Shown: piece after piece, positions 1 to 13,786 of the stretch
Position numbering within the stretch: the stretch's first letter is position 1
How the letters are laid out: the number at the start of each line of letters is the position of its first letter
DNA from: Viscum album
Lineage: Eukaryota; Streptophyta; Magnoliopsida; Santalales; Viscaceae
Direction of reading: 5' to 3'
DNA length: 64,000 nucleotides
NCBI GenBank assembly: GCA_963277665.1
Contig: OY728125.1
Coordinates: 1,712,952,889-1,713,016,888, forward strand
Program-made: the position numbers and the translations under genes
Notes under the pieces: generated by a model
What the model was told of the DNA's origin: nothing
What the model saw: the letters and a program-made list of their open reading frames with translations, nothing else
Database searches by the model: none

Positions 1-2031
1 AAGCATTTAAATAAATTTATATTATTTAAAATGTATAGGAATAATTCAGCAGCACCATAAATTTTTAATTTATGATTATTTATAGATCTATCATATAAAA
101 TTTGACATGAAAATGTTTTCACAATCTAGGAAATAAATAATTTATAATAGAATATTTTTTTATTATTTGGTTTTGTAGTGTCTATGGTAATATGGAAGGG
201 TATAGTTGGTATAATAAAAATTATTTTAATAATTTAATGAAATTGTAATGGTGAATTTTGGGTATAATACCCACTCAATGAATAAATATTTGGATATAAA
301 CTAAAAATTAAGAATCCAAATTGAAGAATCGTTTTTTTTTCTTTGATTCTATAAAGGATTTGATTAGCTGAATTACTTGGATAAAGAGCCCATTATAATT
401 TTCAAGAATAACTGAGATGTAATAATTCTGCGATAGTTATAAAAAAAAGGTAAATCGGAAATGATAAATCTCTTTAATCGAATGTTTAATTTATGAAATA
501 TCAAAAGTGTTATACATGGAAACTAAACATTGGTATTCATCACATTTTAAGAAAGATAATAATATACTCAAATTGGTTGAGAATTATAGAGAACGATTTC
601 TTAAATTAATTATTAATTGAAATCCCATTATAAAATGGTTTTTCATGATATAATTTTGAAATAATATGTTCATTTCAAAGATTTATTTCATTTTTTATGA
701 CTGAAAAATAACATAATGAATGATTAAAAACTATGTTATAATGTAAATGTTGTTATATTTTTAAGGAAGAGTTTTGGAATAGAATTTTAGGAATTTAAAT
801 GTTATTAATTTATGATAATAAACTATAGGAAATATATTTTATGTGAGAGAATTTAAAAATTATTGTATCATGGTCATGAAGTGAGAGAATTAATGGTGGC
901 CAAGATAAGTTTTACAATTTTTCCAAATATGTATAAAGAAGATAAATTATGAAAATAATACTTTTAATTTTTTAATAGATACAAGTGAGTAAGAAAAAGT
1001 AAGAACATTCTATATTTAAGTGGTATGGTTTTCGAATTCGGCCATAAAAGGGAGTGGAGGTTTAAGTAACCAATCACATTGAATGTTTACATTTATATAT
1101 TTATAGTCCAATGAATATATAATTAATGGATGATGATAAATATTTTATTTTATTTATTTACTATTTTACTCAAATCATTAGAATCATGTTAATTATTACC
1201 AAATTAGTATTCATGTGGTTTAATATTTTTAATATAAAAAATGAAAATGGATTTCATTTTTCATTAATAATATTTCATTTAAAAGATTAATATGAATACA
1301 TAGGGGAATGGGATAATGTGTATTCAGATAATCCAAAAATTTATCTTAAAAATGGTGCATCATATACCACTTAAAAAGTAGCTTATCTGAGATAACCATT
1401 CAATGATTTTTTTATATTTATTGATCCATGTTATTTAAACAATAAACATATCATTTCATTTTAAGTTAACTAATTTGGATAGTAGTTCACATTCAAAATA
1501 ATTGATTTTATCAGAAAAACTCTATTATATATCTTGATGAGATGTATTATATGTGTAACCCACGATTTAAATACATAAGGGTGTTTTTAATACCATTAAT
1601 CATTTATTTTAAGATTTTAAATACATGTATGATATGAGGAAAGAGGATTTAGATTTTTTTTCAAGGATATTATCCAAATGGAAGGGGATATGTATACTAT
1701 AATAATTAATCATAAAATATTGATGATTGCGATAATGTTAAAGTGTTAGATCATATATTTTATGGGATTAAATTGGAAATAAATTGTCTTGAATTTGATT
1801 GATTTGATAGGGAATTAGTTGGAAATAATTCAATAAATTATAACAATTCAGAAGATTTGACTTATTATTATGTTCAGTTTAATGATTCAACCTTATCTAA
1901 TATAGATGAATGATTAAATTTAGATCTTCCAAGTTATAAAAATTTATTTTAGAGAAAGAAATAGTTTTTAGTGCATAATATTTAAATCCTAAGTTAATCT
2001 TGAAGAACATGGATTTGAATAGTAGTAGATA
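1..2031. other. AT-rich DNA without recognisable gene
   Basis: No open frame with recognisable domains was seen on either strand. The composition is extremely AT-rich and stop codons are dense in every frame. It borders a diverged direct repeat that begins near 2,032. It is probably older transposon debris, but nothing in the sequence proves that. Confidence 0.5.
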
Positions 2032-4255
2032 TGGATACCTACCTTTTCAATAATAGATTTTTTGACATATTTCCTTTAAAAATATTGCACTGATAACCTC
2101 AAATGACATATTTAGGTTTTGTTTCTTAGAAACTAGGTTGATAATTCTTGATTTTCATAGATTAAAAAATATTAACATTATTTTATCCTCTTTTAAAACA
2201 TCGTTAAAAATTCATCAAGGGTAACTTCACTATATATAATTTCATTGGGACATTCATCAATCAAAATTGTTGAGCATAATGGATAGTAGGGGATAAATAA
2301 ATTAAATTGAACTTGAGTGATTTTAATGGATAAAACATAAGTCATAACATGAGATCATAACCATAATAATATGATACATAATATAAAAATGTGGCTACAA
2401 TAGTGAAATGAGACATTCGTAATAATATAACCATGCTTATTCCTTACGATGTCATAAAACAATTCTTATATATAGATTAATTCCTTACTGAATGAGTTGG
2501 ATTTCTATTAGGGAACTCTATTCATATCAATTAATTTATTTTTTCCAGAAATATCATAATAAATAATATCATAAATTACCTATGTATTATAATAAACATA
2601 TTTCATATAAAATCATTGTATATATAACTATCCCAAGATATGAAATGGTCATCATTTTTAACCCACATGAAGTGAAAATGGGTTTCATATATGTAAATAC
2701 TCAATTAATGAGGAATAATTATTTCTATATTAATATCATTGAACAAATATAGGGGTTTTAATTCACAACATAAAAAAGGGTGGTATAGAAAATCATAGAA
2801 TGATTTCAGTAGTATAACTGGTATACAAAGTGGTTTATGGAATGAGATTAATGGGATAGAATGAAGTTATCTCATTGATTGAACAATATTTTGACATAAA
2901 TGTAATGATCAAATGTTTATTAGAATATAATAGCATTAAAAATAGAGGAATACCAATAAAGTAAATACTTTAATAAAAAGGTAGAGGAATAAAATATCAT
3001 AACATGGGAGATAGATTCATAAATATTTAGGATAGTTCCTTGGAAACACAATAACTCTATATAAAAGATAAATGTAGGAAAAATATGTATAATTTCATTC
3101 TAAATTTATTTTTATTTAATTAAATGGGGTGTATAGGTTGGTATCTATAATGAATTGAGGAGAATAGTTTATTATTTCACAAATATAGTCTGTGGAATTA
3201 TATGTTTTAGGAAAGAAATTACATTGGACTCCAATGGTTTTAAATCATGTTATAGAGAATAAAATGTTGTTTTTTGGAATTTTTATTTATGTAACAGAAC
3301 ATCATTTTTATATTATATTTGTTTTGTGTTAATAATTATTCCTCAATGTATTTTTTTCAAAATCATAATTTCCACTTTAGACATTTGAAATTTGGTTATA
3401 CAATTGAAAAGTCATATAAAATCATTAAAATATATTATATTAATAAAATAAATTTTTTGGGTCATATATTAACTTATTTGAATTACTATATCATTGTTAC
3501 ATGTTTATGAAGTCATAAAACATATCAAAAAATCGGTATGTATTCTATTCACGAAAAAATGAATTTTATAAACTCTTCAAAAACACACCATAACCAAATA
3601 TAGATTTTTGTACATAAAATATAATTTTTCTTTTAAAAAAATAAATTTCAATGTATTGTAAATAATTATTTTTTTAATGTAGATGATTCCTATAAAATAC
3701 TATTTTAAGGTAAAACACATTTTTTATTAAATTTAAGTATTTTTAATTTTTATATTATCACCAATATTTATTTATAAACAGTATATTTAAATATAGTTAT
3801 TATTTATTGAAAATATAAATTTAATTCTAAACTACTATTTTTCTATTTTATTGGGTATGATTACTATTCCAATGATCATAAAAAATTCTCATGGTAATGG
3901 TCAGGTAACAATGAGATTCCAATAGTTACATTTCTCATTACACCCTATATATACTATATCATTCCCAAGATGCATCATTCAAAATGTAAAGTATAATGCT
4001 TATACACTTCCCATGATATTGTCTATCATATTCCCAACTCTACTATTTTTTTTGAGAAAAAATTATAGCATGAATGATTTCATTTGAAAATTAAAGCTAA
4101 GATAGTTTACATCATTGTGTGCATTATTTTATTTAATATATTATTTGTAGTAGTTATAGTAAATATTATTTCATTATGTGTTTTTTTCATATATAAAAAA
4201 ATTTTATGGGATTAATAATAAAATAGTCATTCCAAAAGATGAGTTATTTTACAAA
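2032..4255. repeat. Diverged direct repeat, left copy (probable LTR, family D)
   Basis: This stretch aligns in the same orientation with 8,056-10,315 at a near-constant offset of about 6,050 bp. Anchors seen by eye: 'ttttaacccayg' (2,659 and 8,717), 'ccactttagac.tttgaaa' (3,370 and 9,418), 'ttctattttattgggtat' (3,838 and 9,898), 'tgtctatcatattcc' (4,020 and 10,076) and 'atgggatt.ataataaaata' (4,206 and 10,262). A same-strand pair of about 2.2 kb around a pol relic is what LTRs would look like. No clean TG...CA ends, primer site or target duplication is visible, and divergence is high. The start resembles a plus-strand LTR start, while the pol between the copies is on the minus strand, so orientation is unresolved. 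Small open frames inside it are chance. Confidence 0.6.
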
Positions 4256-5950
4256 TAATCTAAATTTTTCTATCCCAATACTAGTTAACTAATTAATCTA
4301 TCAAAATGTTGCTACATCTAGGATGTATTTAGAAAATAGATTTGTGAGTTTCATCGATATGATATATCATTAACTTTATTACAAATTGGATACAGATATT
4401 TAATACGAACCTCAGTACTCCATCTTGATCTACATTATACTCAGAAGATATCCCAATTTCATATTTTTTATCATGGATTGTAACAAAGAATTGTATATTA
4501 TTCAAATATTAATGTTCCCTAGTAATGTGGGTTGGGAAATTATTTTGGACAAGATTGATGAATCACCATCCCATATGAATTATATTATTTTCTTTTCCAG
4601 TCCCATTATCAATATACCTCCTTCAATCAACATATTTGAATTATTATTTTTATTTCAAACTCAACACATTAGAATCATTTTTCCTTACCTGGGTGATAAT
4701 ATATATTACGATCATACTTCTTATGAATCAATAACCATATCATTTCTCACATGTTCAGTTCACATTGTGTGTATATATACATTATAATTTGGTGTTTTGT
4801 GTAAATACCACACTTATTCCAATAAATATTATGTATCCCCATTTTTAATTAATATATGATCGTAGAATGCTAAATAAATGGGTATTCTCATTCTACTCAT
4901 GAAAACATAATAATCGTGATACATATCTAGTCAACTTGTTATTTTTCATGACTACACAAATAAATCTTTTCAAGGATACACCAACATAAATGTAAAATGC
5001 TTCCCTATTAGAGGGTAATGTTAGTATAACATAATTAACAAACAAATTTTTCGGTTCAACGAATCATTCTTCACTCTTCTCTATCCATATAAACATAACT
5101 CTCTTTCGTGTTCACATGGTTAATGAAATTGAAATATTGCATGAAAACCCACTAACAATACATAGTATCTAAGTATATTAAGGAAACTATTAAAATCATT
5201 TAACATTTTAGGTTGAATCCACTCATCTATAACCATTATCTTTATTGGAATAAAAATTATTTCTTTACATGATAAAATGTGACCCAAGAATGGGAATATT
5301 GTTAACATGAAATAGTATTTATTGAATTTAATAAAAACAATTATTCCACGTAGATTCTTTAATAGGGCCCTTAGATCATCCTCATGATCTACATGACTTT
5401 TAGAATATATGAGAATATATTTAATAATTATCACTACCAATTTATCATGGTTATCCCTAAATACTCCATTCATTAAATCCATTAATATGGTAGGATCATT
5501 TGTAAATCCAAAGGGAATAAAAATAAACACCAAATTTTAATATAGTATTCAAAATTAAGTATTTGGGCTATCTTCTTTCAACACCCATAGCTAATAAAAC
5601 CCTGGTCAAAGGTTAGTCATAGAGAATAATTGTGCCCTATTATGTTGGATGAATAAATCATTAATCCTTCGATGAGGTTATTTTTTCCTTCATTTTTATC
5701 GCATTATGATCTTTATAGTAAATTCATAGTTTAAAAAAATCCATCGTTCTTATTCACAAATTGAATGGATTCATCCCAAGGTGATACACTCAAATGATTA
5801 AAACCCTTATCCAAAATACTTGTAGTTTCTTTTTCAATGATCCTAAATATGCACATTTCATTCTATATGGGTCTTTCTTAATTCCTTGGATTTGGGTATG
5901 AGTAAAATTTAAAACTCTACATCTCTTTCTGGTGGAGGAAGAGTTAGTTA
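4255..5950 (-). pseudogene. Ty3/gypsy pol relic (linker, RT, RNase H, integrase N-terminus)
   Basis: Read on the minus strand from high to low coordinates, Ty3/gypsy polyprotein blocks appear in the right order. A pre-RT linker resembling 'PPERDVEF' lies at about 5,945-5,915. A degraded RT start resembling 'SVSPWxxxxxFVxKxDG' lies at about 5,795-5,732. The most open piece (5,533-5,120) carries 'PFGFTNDPT..MDLMN', 'IYSKSHVDHED' and 'PFLGHILS', typical of the RT palm and connection. In place of the catalytic FxDD motif it reads 'IIKYILIYS', so the active site is lost. RNase H debris (about 5,100-4,850) is followed by 'YYHPGK' near 4,710, and an integrase zinc-finger start lies at about 4,480-4,260. 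The relic stops in the integrase N-terminus where the left D repeat begins. Many stops and frameshifts rule out function. Confidence 0.85.
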
Positions 5951-8055
5951 TTATAGAAAAACATCATTGTATTCCAAATCAATAGGAAATATCATTTAAG
6001 TATACTTTCACTTCCTTCCCCTTCTATACAATCCAATTTCATAAATAAGGGAATATATGGTCAATATTGAAAAGACTCAGGCTAGAATATCTCTCCATTA
6101 AAGATAATTAAAGGGTTTACATTCATGAAAAAATAAAATCCCCTTCTTTTACCATTGATATTGGAAATATAATTTACATCCAATCTATCTCTAGTATTAT
6201 TTCAAATTAAACAATTAAAATGATCATCATGTTTATAGAGATATTTTACTCATCAATATTAATATGGTAATATCTATATATAATTTATTTTTAATATTTT
6301 TTATTGGATTTTAATAAAAATATACCACAAGAAGTTCTGGTTTTAACATGATGATCTTTGGAAACTTGAGTGAATTAAAAAATCATAGAATAATAATAAA
6401 CCAATATACCATATTTCATTGGGTGTATAATTTGTTTACCTTCAATAAAAACATTCCAATCACTATCATTATCCATTGGGATTGAAAAATATAGACCACG
6501 ATACCGTGGACTCTACTTCGTTTTATGGTTTTTTCCATCTATAATCTTTAAATTTAAACATTTATTTGTGAATTTCTTGTTCTCCACACACATAAAGCAT
6601 TATACTAAAGGTTGTACTTCCCAAATATTCTATTTGTTAGTGTCATTCATATGATGGGTCTCTATATCTAAAATATTTTTTCAAGATATATGGATATCTC
6701 TTCCACAATTCTAAAAGTGTACACATAGTTTAATAAACTCATAATAATTCTTCTCACAGATGTTCCACATGGGTAGTTCATGTTTTTCCATTCTCTTTCA
6801 AGATCAAATTATTTCTGAAATTTTTCGTCATCCTAATCTTGTTATCATTTAGTCCATAATACTACTATGTATCTGTAAACATCATTTCCTATTTCATAGA
6901 ACACTACAATATCTACTCATAAATCCCATGTTTATTGACATAATGTTATTTATATAGATGAGGTCTTATTCCACCACATAATTTATTGATCATCCCATTT
7001 TTATCAGTGAAAATTCATAGTTCCTATATTTTGAGCCTTGAAAAGTTCATATCATTAATACACAAAGATTAATTTCCCTTTGTTTCAATTCAAGGAATTC
7101 AATTTACATTCTCATTTAAATATAATGATGTAATATTTATTGAAATTTTTTAAATCATTCCATTATATAGCTTCTACCTCATCCTTTGGAATCTTATTCC
7201 TGGTTAGTGTCTCATATTGATCAGATTCCCCCTCAAATTTATATTATAGAAGTATAAAATACCCTTAATAAAAACATTAGTGTAAATAAAATGTATTTTT
7301 TACATTATTAATCTATATTTTTTTTATCAGTGGATCAAAGGTTCCATTAAAAAAAAGTTTTTCATTGATGAATGAAGGATTCAATTACATGTTATTCGTT
7401 CTTGGTGAAGTAGGATTCTCTACATGGTGTAGGTTTTCATTCTTGAATAAAGTCTAAAGATTCATTTTTTTCATAAGTTATCCAAATTAATATTTTATCA
7501 TATCAGTAAAACAATTATTGAATAGTCAAATACATCTATTATTTACAAATGTCCACTTTCCTATGATTTTCATGAAAAATAAATCATAAGTGAGAATTTT
7601 TTTCTATTGGAAATATTATAATAATAATTCTACATATATATTAATCCTAAAATTTCCTAATATCATGATTTTGGGATTTTATAAATAAATCATAAAAAAT
7701 ATCATTATCAATATATTTTTTATAATGGTTTGTAGAAATCATGTCATTATACAAATCATATCCCATTAGAGAGTCAAATTGGGTGTATAGTAAGGCACAC
7801 TACTCACACGAAGGGTGAAGATCGAGTTATTGCATGGCTAGACTTTTTTGGGTTATGACCCATAAGATCATCTATGTTAGATCCATATCCACTTATAAAA
7901 TCCAAACAAGGTTGTCATTTATAGGGAACTACAACACTCAATGCTTTTCCATAATATAGAATAGTTTACTATATTGAGACTTAACTATAGGTTTTTTACT
8001 GATGTTTTCTATTTTTAAGTTCCATAACAACTAAAACGTCATATGATAAGAAATA
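5951..8055 (-). other. Decayed interior of the minus-strand gypsy relic (gag/protease side)
   Basis: Upstream of the RT relic on the minus strand this stretch should hold protease and gag. The only trace I can point to is a possible CCHC zinc knuckle near 6,620-6,560, reading on the minus strand as xYVCGEQxIHK-stop, with the flanking cysteines lost. No primer-binding site matching initiator tRNA-Met was found next to the right D repeat. Assignment rests mainly on position. Confidence 0.35.
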
Positions 8056-10315
8056 TGATGACCCAAATTTTTAATAATTTATATTTACCCTAATTTATTA
8101 TAAAAATATTACATTAAAAACATTGAAGAACCAATCTATGTTTACTATCTTCGAAACTAGCTGCATGATACATAATATATATAGTTAAAAAAACATAAAT
8201 TTTTTTTCCTTTTTAATATTATTCAATAAAAATATATCCTCGGTTAGTTTACTGTGTATGATTTCTTGGTGAAAGTTATAAATAAAAAACAGTGAGCATA
8301 TCTCATAATAAGGGATAAGAAATAAAATGCAACACGAGTGACTATCATAGAAAAAAATGAGGCAAAACATGAGAGAATAATCATTATTATATGATAAAAA
8401 CATGTAAATTTTGATACAACATAAAAATGGTATATTCATAATTATATCACTAAATTTCAATACTAAGGTATTTTAAACAATATAACCAATTTTATTCACC
8501 AATTTATCGTAAAAAATATCATATATAGAGGTTAATTCATTACCCTATTCATTAAAGCACTATTAGTGTATTCCCTTCAAATTTACTTATTCAAGAGTTC
8601 CACATATATCATAATAAATAATTTCATAATTAATCCATAGAGAATAAGGAATTTGTTTCATGTAGTATCATAAAGAAAACGAGTGATTAAAGTCATGAAT
8701 TAGTAATTATTTTTAACCCATGGGAAGGGAATGTGGGTTTTGAATATAGAAATATTCAATAATTGAATTATAATTACATATTTAGGAATAAACGTGATGA
8801 AAATAGGGTTGGGTATTCACAATATAAAAATTTAGTCATGGAAAATCTAAGAATGATTTTGATATAATAACAGGTTTACAAAATGGTATATGTAATGGGG
8901 TTAATGAGATATAATGAAAGTCAAACATTGATATAAAAATATTTGGACAATAATGTAATAATAATAAGACCATGGGAGGATATTATATTTTAAATTATAG
9001 GGATAACTACAACAAAATTACAAGGATAAAAATGGAGAGGAATAGATTCCCTTACCTTACAAGATAGATTTGTGAATACTAGGGAGAGCACCTTTTATCC
9101 TTATAAACTCCTTGGAAAAGATATAGAGATGGAAAATATTAGGATGTTCTGGATAAAATTCATTTTATTGTCTTAAATTAAAGGAGGTGGTTATTTATAG
9201 AAAACATAAGATAATTGTTTATTATTATTCAAATATATCAAGTAAAATTTTGGGTTTAGGAAAATATATTTTCAATATGCCACCCATGGAATTGGATAAT
9301 GGTTTATGGAACAAATTAGGTGGCCTGGACAATATTTTGAAACCCAGACATTATTTTGTTATATTTTTTCATGGAAAACAATATTTCAACAAAATAATGT
9401 TTTAAAAATCATAGTTTCCACTTTAGACTTTTGAAACATGTTCTATGGTATCGAGAGTCATAAAAACTCATTAAAAACATTATAATAATATAATAACTTC
9501 TATCTTGTCTTGTATTTACTTATTTTAATTATTACTTACTTATTAATCCTTTATTAATTAATAAAACATATTGAAAATAAAGAATTATATTTTTACTATA
9601 CATCATAAAATAAATTATTTTTTAAAATTATTAAATTTTCAGTCTAACAAAATTTCAACATGATTATTTCTAATATAATGATTATTTTATCAAATTAATT
9701 ATATAATTATTAGAAATAATTATTTTTTTTAAAAACAATTTTTTTCTTATTAAATTCTATTTTTACATGAAAATACATTATTTATTCACTTTAATTTTTT
9801 GACAATTTTATATTATCATAATAGTAATTCATAATGAATGGGGAAATATAACCATTAATTGTTTTACATTTTAATTTTCTTTTAACATGGAATTTTTCTA
9901 TTTTATTGGGTATTATTAATATTATAGTGATTATATAACAATCACATTGAAGCGACCATGTTACAGTCTAATCTTAATGGACACATTTGCCTTTGCACTT
10001 TATTTATACTTCACTATTTTCATACCTCATTATTCACTAATTCACTTATATTGGTTTAATACTTCCCTTGATAATGTCTATCATATTCCTAACTCTTCTA
10101 TTTTTTTTAATTGGTGGATTGATGTTCTTTGAGTAATTAAAGAATACAGATTTTACATAAGTTTTTACATTGTTTTATTTTATTTATCTTGTCATATTAT
10201 TTCTAGATTTTTTTGTCACTGTTTTTTCAGACATATAATTTTCTTATTTAAAAGTATTTACATGGGATTTATAATAAAATATTCCCTGTGAAATTTTAGT
10301 TCTTTTACTAATAAG
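8056..10315. repeat. Diverged direct repeat, right copy (probable LTR, family D)
   Basis: Partner of 2,032-4,255, with the same anchors at an offset of about 6,050 bp. It opens with 'tgatgacccaaattttt', similar to many plant gypsy LTR starts, which favours a plus-strand LTR; this conflicts with the minus-strand pol between the two copies. The right boundary is where similarity fades (after 'ataataaaatattccc'). Small open frames here, such as 9,187-9,405 and 9,947-10,132, have no domain signal and no matching frame in the sister copy. Confidence 0.6.
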
Positions 10316-12599
10316 ATAAATAATCTTTGGTTGATATGGGAGAGATATAATAAACTTTTAAATTAATGTTTTCATAGATAATCTATTTTTATTATAAAAT
10401 AAATTGATAATAATGTAATTTTTTAAAATTATAAATGATTTTGTAGCCAGTTTTTCTATGAAATGATGCGGTTATTCGGAATATTGATATTGTGATAGAT
10501 AAATTACTTCTCAAGACATTAAAATTCTCTACTAACCGATTTTTTTTCAAAATAATTATACACATGAATTATGGAATTAGAGTGTACCAATAGTTAAAAA
10601 TCTAGTTTCTACTCTATTTTCCATTGGAATAAAACTGTTATTTTATAAATATAGAGATTATTTTCATAAAAATGAGTTTGATAAATTGTATTGGAGATTT
10701 CTATATTTTATGGATTCAAAACCAATTATTTTCTATTATTTTTACATTATGTAATAGTTATCAAAGTATACATAATAAGCCTCCTGTAAATGAAATGAGT
10801 ATAATTATTGGGACCATTAAATTCACAATGAACTATGGTTTAATTGGAAAATAATTAAATATTAATATTTTCTTATGATGTTGTGGATTGGGATAAAACA
10901 TTTGATGAACATAAGTATATATCTTTTGGTGTATTTTTATTAGGATAATTTTAAAGATATGTTACATTTAGAAGAAATATTGTATTAGCTTAAGTAATTA
11001 AGAAGATGAATATATCACTACCACTAGAAAACACTAATATATGTGAATTAATAGAAGACCATAGGATATAAATGTGAATATGAAGTAACCCTTATTGGCT
11101 GGTTTTGAAAAGTATAATGTCATCAATCATTCATTAAATACATTCCAATATTCATTATCAGATTAAATTGATATCAAGAACCATTTTGAAATGATAAGGT
11201 AGAAGAAGGATTCTTGAAGATAGGGATTGTTTCTATAAATAATAATTTGTTGGATTTGTTTAATAAACCATTACGTAATGATATATTATTGTGGTTGAGG
11301 TTGATGATTGGAGTTTAATTTTAACATTCAAAAGGAAGTGGTATTCTAGCCATCAAATCTCTTATATTTTCATAGATTTTTTTGACAAAGATATTAATAT
11401 AAATGAAAATTTTTATATTTTTCATATAAGTGTGAATTGTTTTATTAAGGGGGTGTATATATTTAAGGTTACTATTTTGAAAATAGAAACTTTGTGTTTA
11501 TTTCACACATATAGTTTGTGTGTGTGTGTCTAACTATTCGATTTTTGGGTGTATGTTTGTGTTTTTGTCATTGGTTTTTTATTTTTGCTATTTTTTATTA
11601 ACTATATTAATAGAAAATTAGTTTGATAGATATTTAGATATGGCTTCTATGATACTACATGATAGGATCTCTTAGAAATAAAATAACATAGAGGTCGGGT
11701 GAATCAATGTTTATAATTTTTCATCTAAATACTAACAACTCTATTGATTATTCAATAATGTCCTCTTCAACTCCCAACAATGAATAATTAAAATGTGACA
11801 TATAAATTTTGTTAAAGAGGTTCACCACCAAGAAGAATGACCATGTTCCCAATGTATAGTGGGTTTCAACCTCCACACTCATAAATATCATTTTATTATC
11901 CTGAATTTGTTATAGGAAAGGGAATGACCCTAAACATTATATAAATTTTGTAACTGAATAGAATATTTGAACAATAGAAAATTTCTTACAACTCAAGTAG
12001 ACAAAATTAATTTGGGAATGATCATGATTTCTATTGGAAAAAAATGGTCTAATCAAATTTTGATCTTCTTCGTCTAATCCTCATAAACAATTCCTCAAAT
12101 TATTTTCTTCATACATAGTTTTTCAATAGATTTATTATATAATTCTAAAACACCGCTATTATAAATTATTTTCACTTTATATACTCCATATTTAAAATTA
12201 ATGATTTTATTTATGAAACTTTTTTCTAAGACTAAATTCTTATAATACTTCTTTGATCACTGTAATATGGGTTTCATATTGCCAATTTACAATGCTGGGT
12301 GGCTTACTACTATTAGGGATGATGGTGTTCCCTCTTTCCTTACCATAGAAAGATGGGATATTATTCTCTTTTAATGGTCTGTTTTTTCCAATTTCATTTC
12401 TTCCTTAAAAATTTAAGACTGGTTCATGATTTTATTTCCTAGAACCATCTTCATTTAGAGACCATTTATTAATATTGCAGACTACCTTGAAGGGTGATAG
12501 ACATACAGTCTGAGCCAACTATTATGTTGGAAACGTCATGAATCTAAAAATAAGTTATAAATATCTTCCTCGGTGAGGTTATGAGGTAATTTATTCTTA
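10316..12599. other. AT-rich DNA without recognisable gene
   Basis: No coding domain, RNA gene or terminal repeat was recognised. A short (TG)n run lies at about 11,516-11,529. An 80-codon open frame at 11,291-11,533 has no recognisable motif and ends inside the (TG)n run, so it is treated as chance. Confidence 0.4.
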
Positions 12600-13440
12600 T
12601 CATGTATGGAATCATAAGATCATATAATAAGTAAACCTATAATCAACACCCCTAAAATATCATATGTATCACAAGAGGCATCATATATTCATCACATAAT
12701 GTAAGTTAAGTTCATCAATTGTTTAAAATTATTCTAGTCACACGAGTTATCATATGCTCATAACATAAATAATATAAGGCTATCATGTAATGAATCCTAG
12801 GATTGTCACATGAGGAATCATATTCAACACAAATAAGGCATCATATGATCAATACATAGGGTTGGGTCTAAACTTAAGATCGTTACCCAAGTGGATAAAA
12901 GAGAGAACCTATGTTTGTTACATAGGATTCTTATTATAATAACATAATTAATAACATTATCAATACGTGATACAATTAGTTCTCATCAAACTAGGAGTTC
13001 TATAATATTAGTCTCATCACCTAATGTGAGGTTGGAGAGATCCTATTCTAGTCACATAGCCTTTATATTCCCATCAAACATGTTATCATGGCCTCATAAC
13101 AATAGGAATTTTATGTTCATCACCTAAGGGTCACCATGATCATTAGTTACGTCTATACATAACTATAACATGAGGATGTATGGGTATATAATGCATCATT
13201 CTAGTTGTCTCATCATATTCTCAACAAAAAAGGTCTCTTATTCTCATCATGTATGTAAAGGTTCCACAAACACTCTTTATATAAGAATAATCATTGTTTT
13301 ACATGTAATGGGGAGGGATCTTCTTATGATTTTTTTATATAAGTATAGGAAAAAGTTTAGAACCTTATGGGGAAAATATATACAGATTATTGGTTTCTAT
13401 AAAAGGATGGTTTTTACTAACACTTAGAGTTTATCATGGA
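12600..13440. repeat. Degenerate short tandem-like repeats
   Basis: Related phrases recur every few tens of bases: 'catcacataa', 'atcatatg.tcat', 'gtcacatgaggaatcatat', 'aaggcatcatatgatcaatacatag', 'gtcacatagcc' and 'atcatggcctcataaca'. The pattern fits an old minisatellite or satellite-like array that has lost its register. I could not fix a unit length. The 85-codon open frame at 13,170-13,427 overlaps it and shows no domain. Confidence 0.4.
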
Positions 13441-13786
13441 TTGTAAGGTTGGATGACATTATAGATTGAATTTCACGAGAGGTATCATATGTATCCTCTT
13501 TTAATAAGTATAAAAACATACACAGTTCAACGTGAAGAGTTTAAGGGAATGTGATAGGACCATTCCATGAAGTTTAACATCATGTGGTAAGGATTCTTGT
13601 TCAATTGGATGGATGAAACCCAGGGGTGGAGTGAGGTTTATAAATTAATCTATGCATGTAAACCTTCATTGCTGAATGGATATGTGGTGGGGCCTATAAA
13701 AAGTATGTTTTTTCAACCCATTCCTGGGGTCTATATGTGTGGAATCAACCTATCCCATGATTGGTGAAAGGGTAATATGGATTACA
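13441..13786. other. Unassigned flank of compound LTR E
   Basis: Nothing was recognised here. It ends with TTACA (13,782-13,786), which is one base different from TTAGA just after the far end of the compound LTR at 20,288-20,292, a possible decayed target duplication. Confidence 0.4.

Noticed and set aside
4425..4787. 120-codon plus-strand open frame
   Set aside because: It is the antisense shadow of the minus-strand RNase H/integrase relic, which has recognisable motifs in the other direction.
11291..11533. 80-codon open frame as a gene
   Set aside because: No motif is recognised and it ends inside a (TG)n run.
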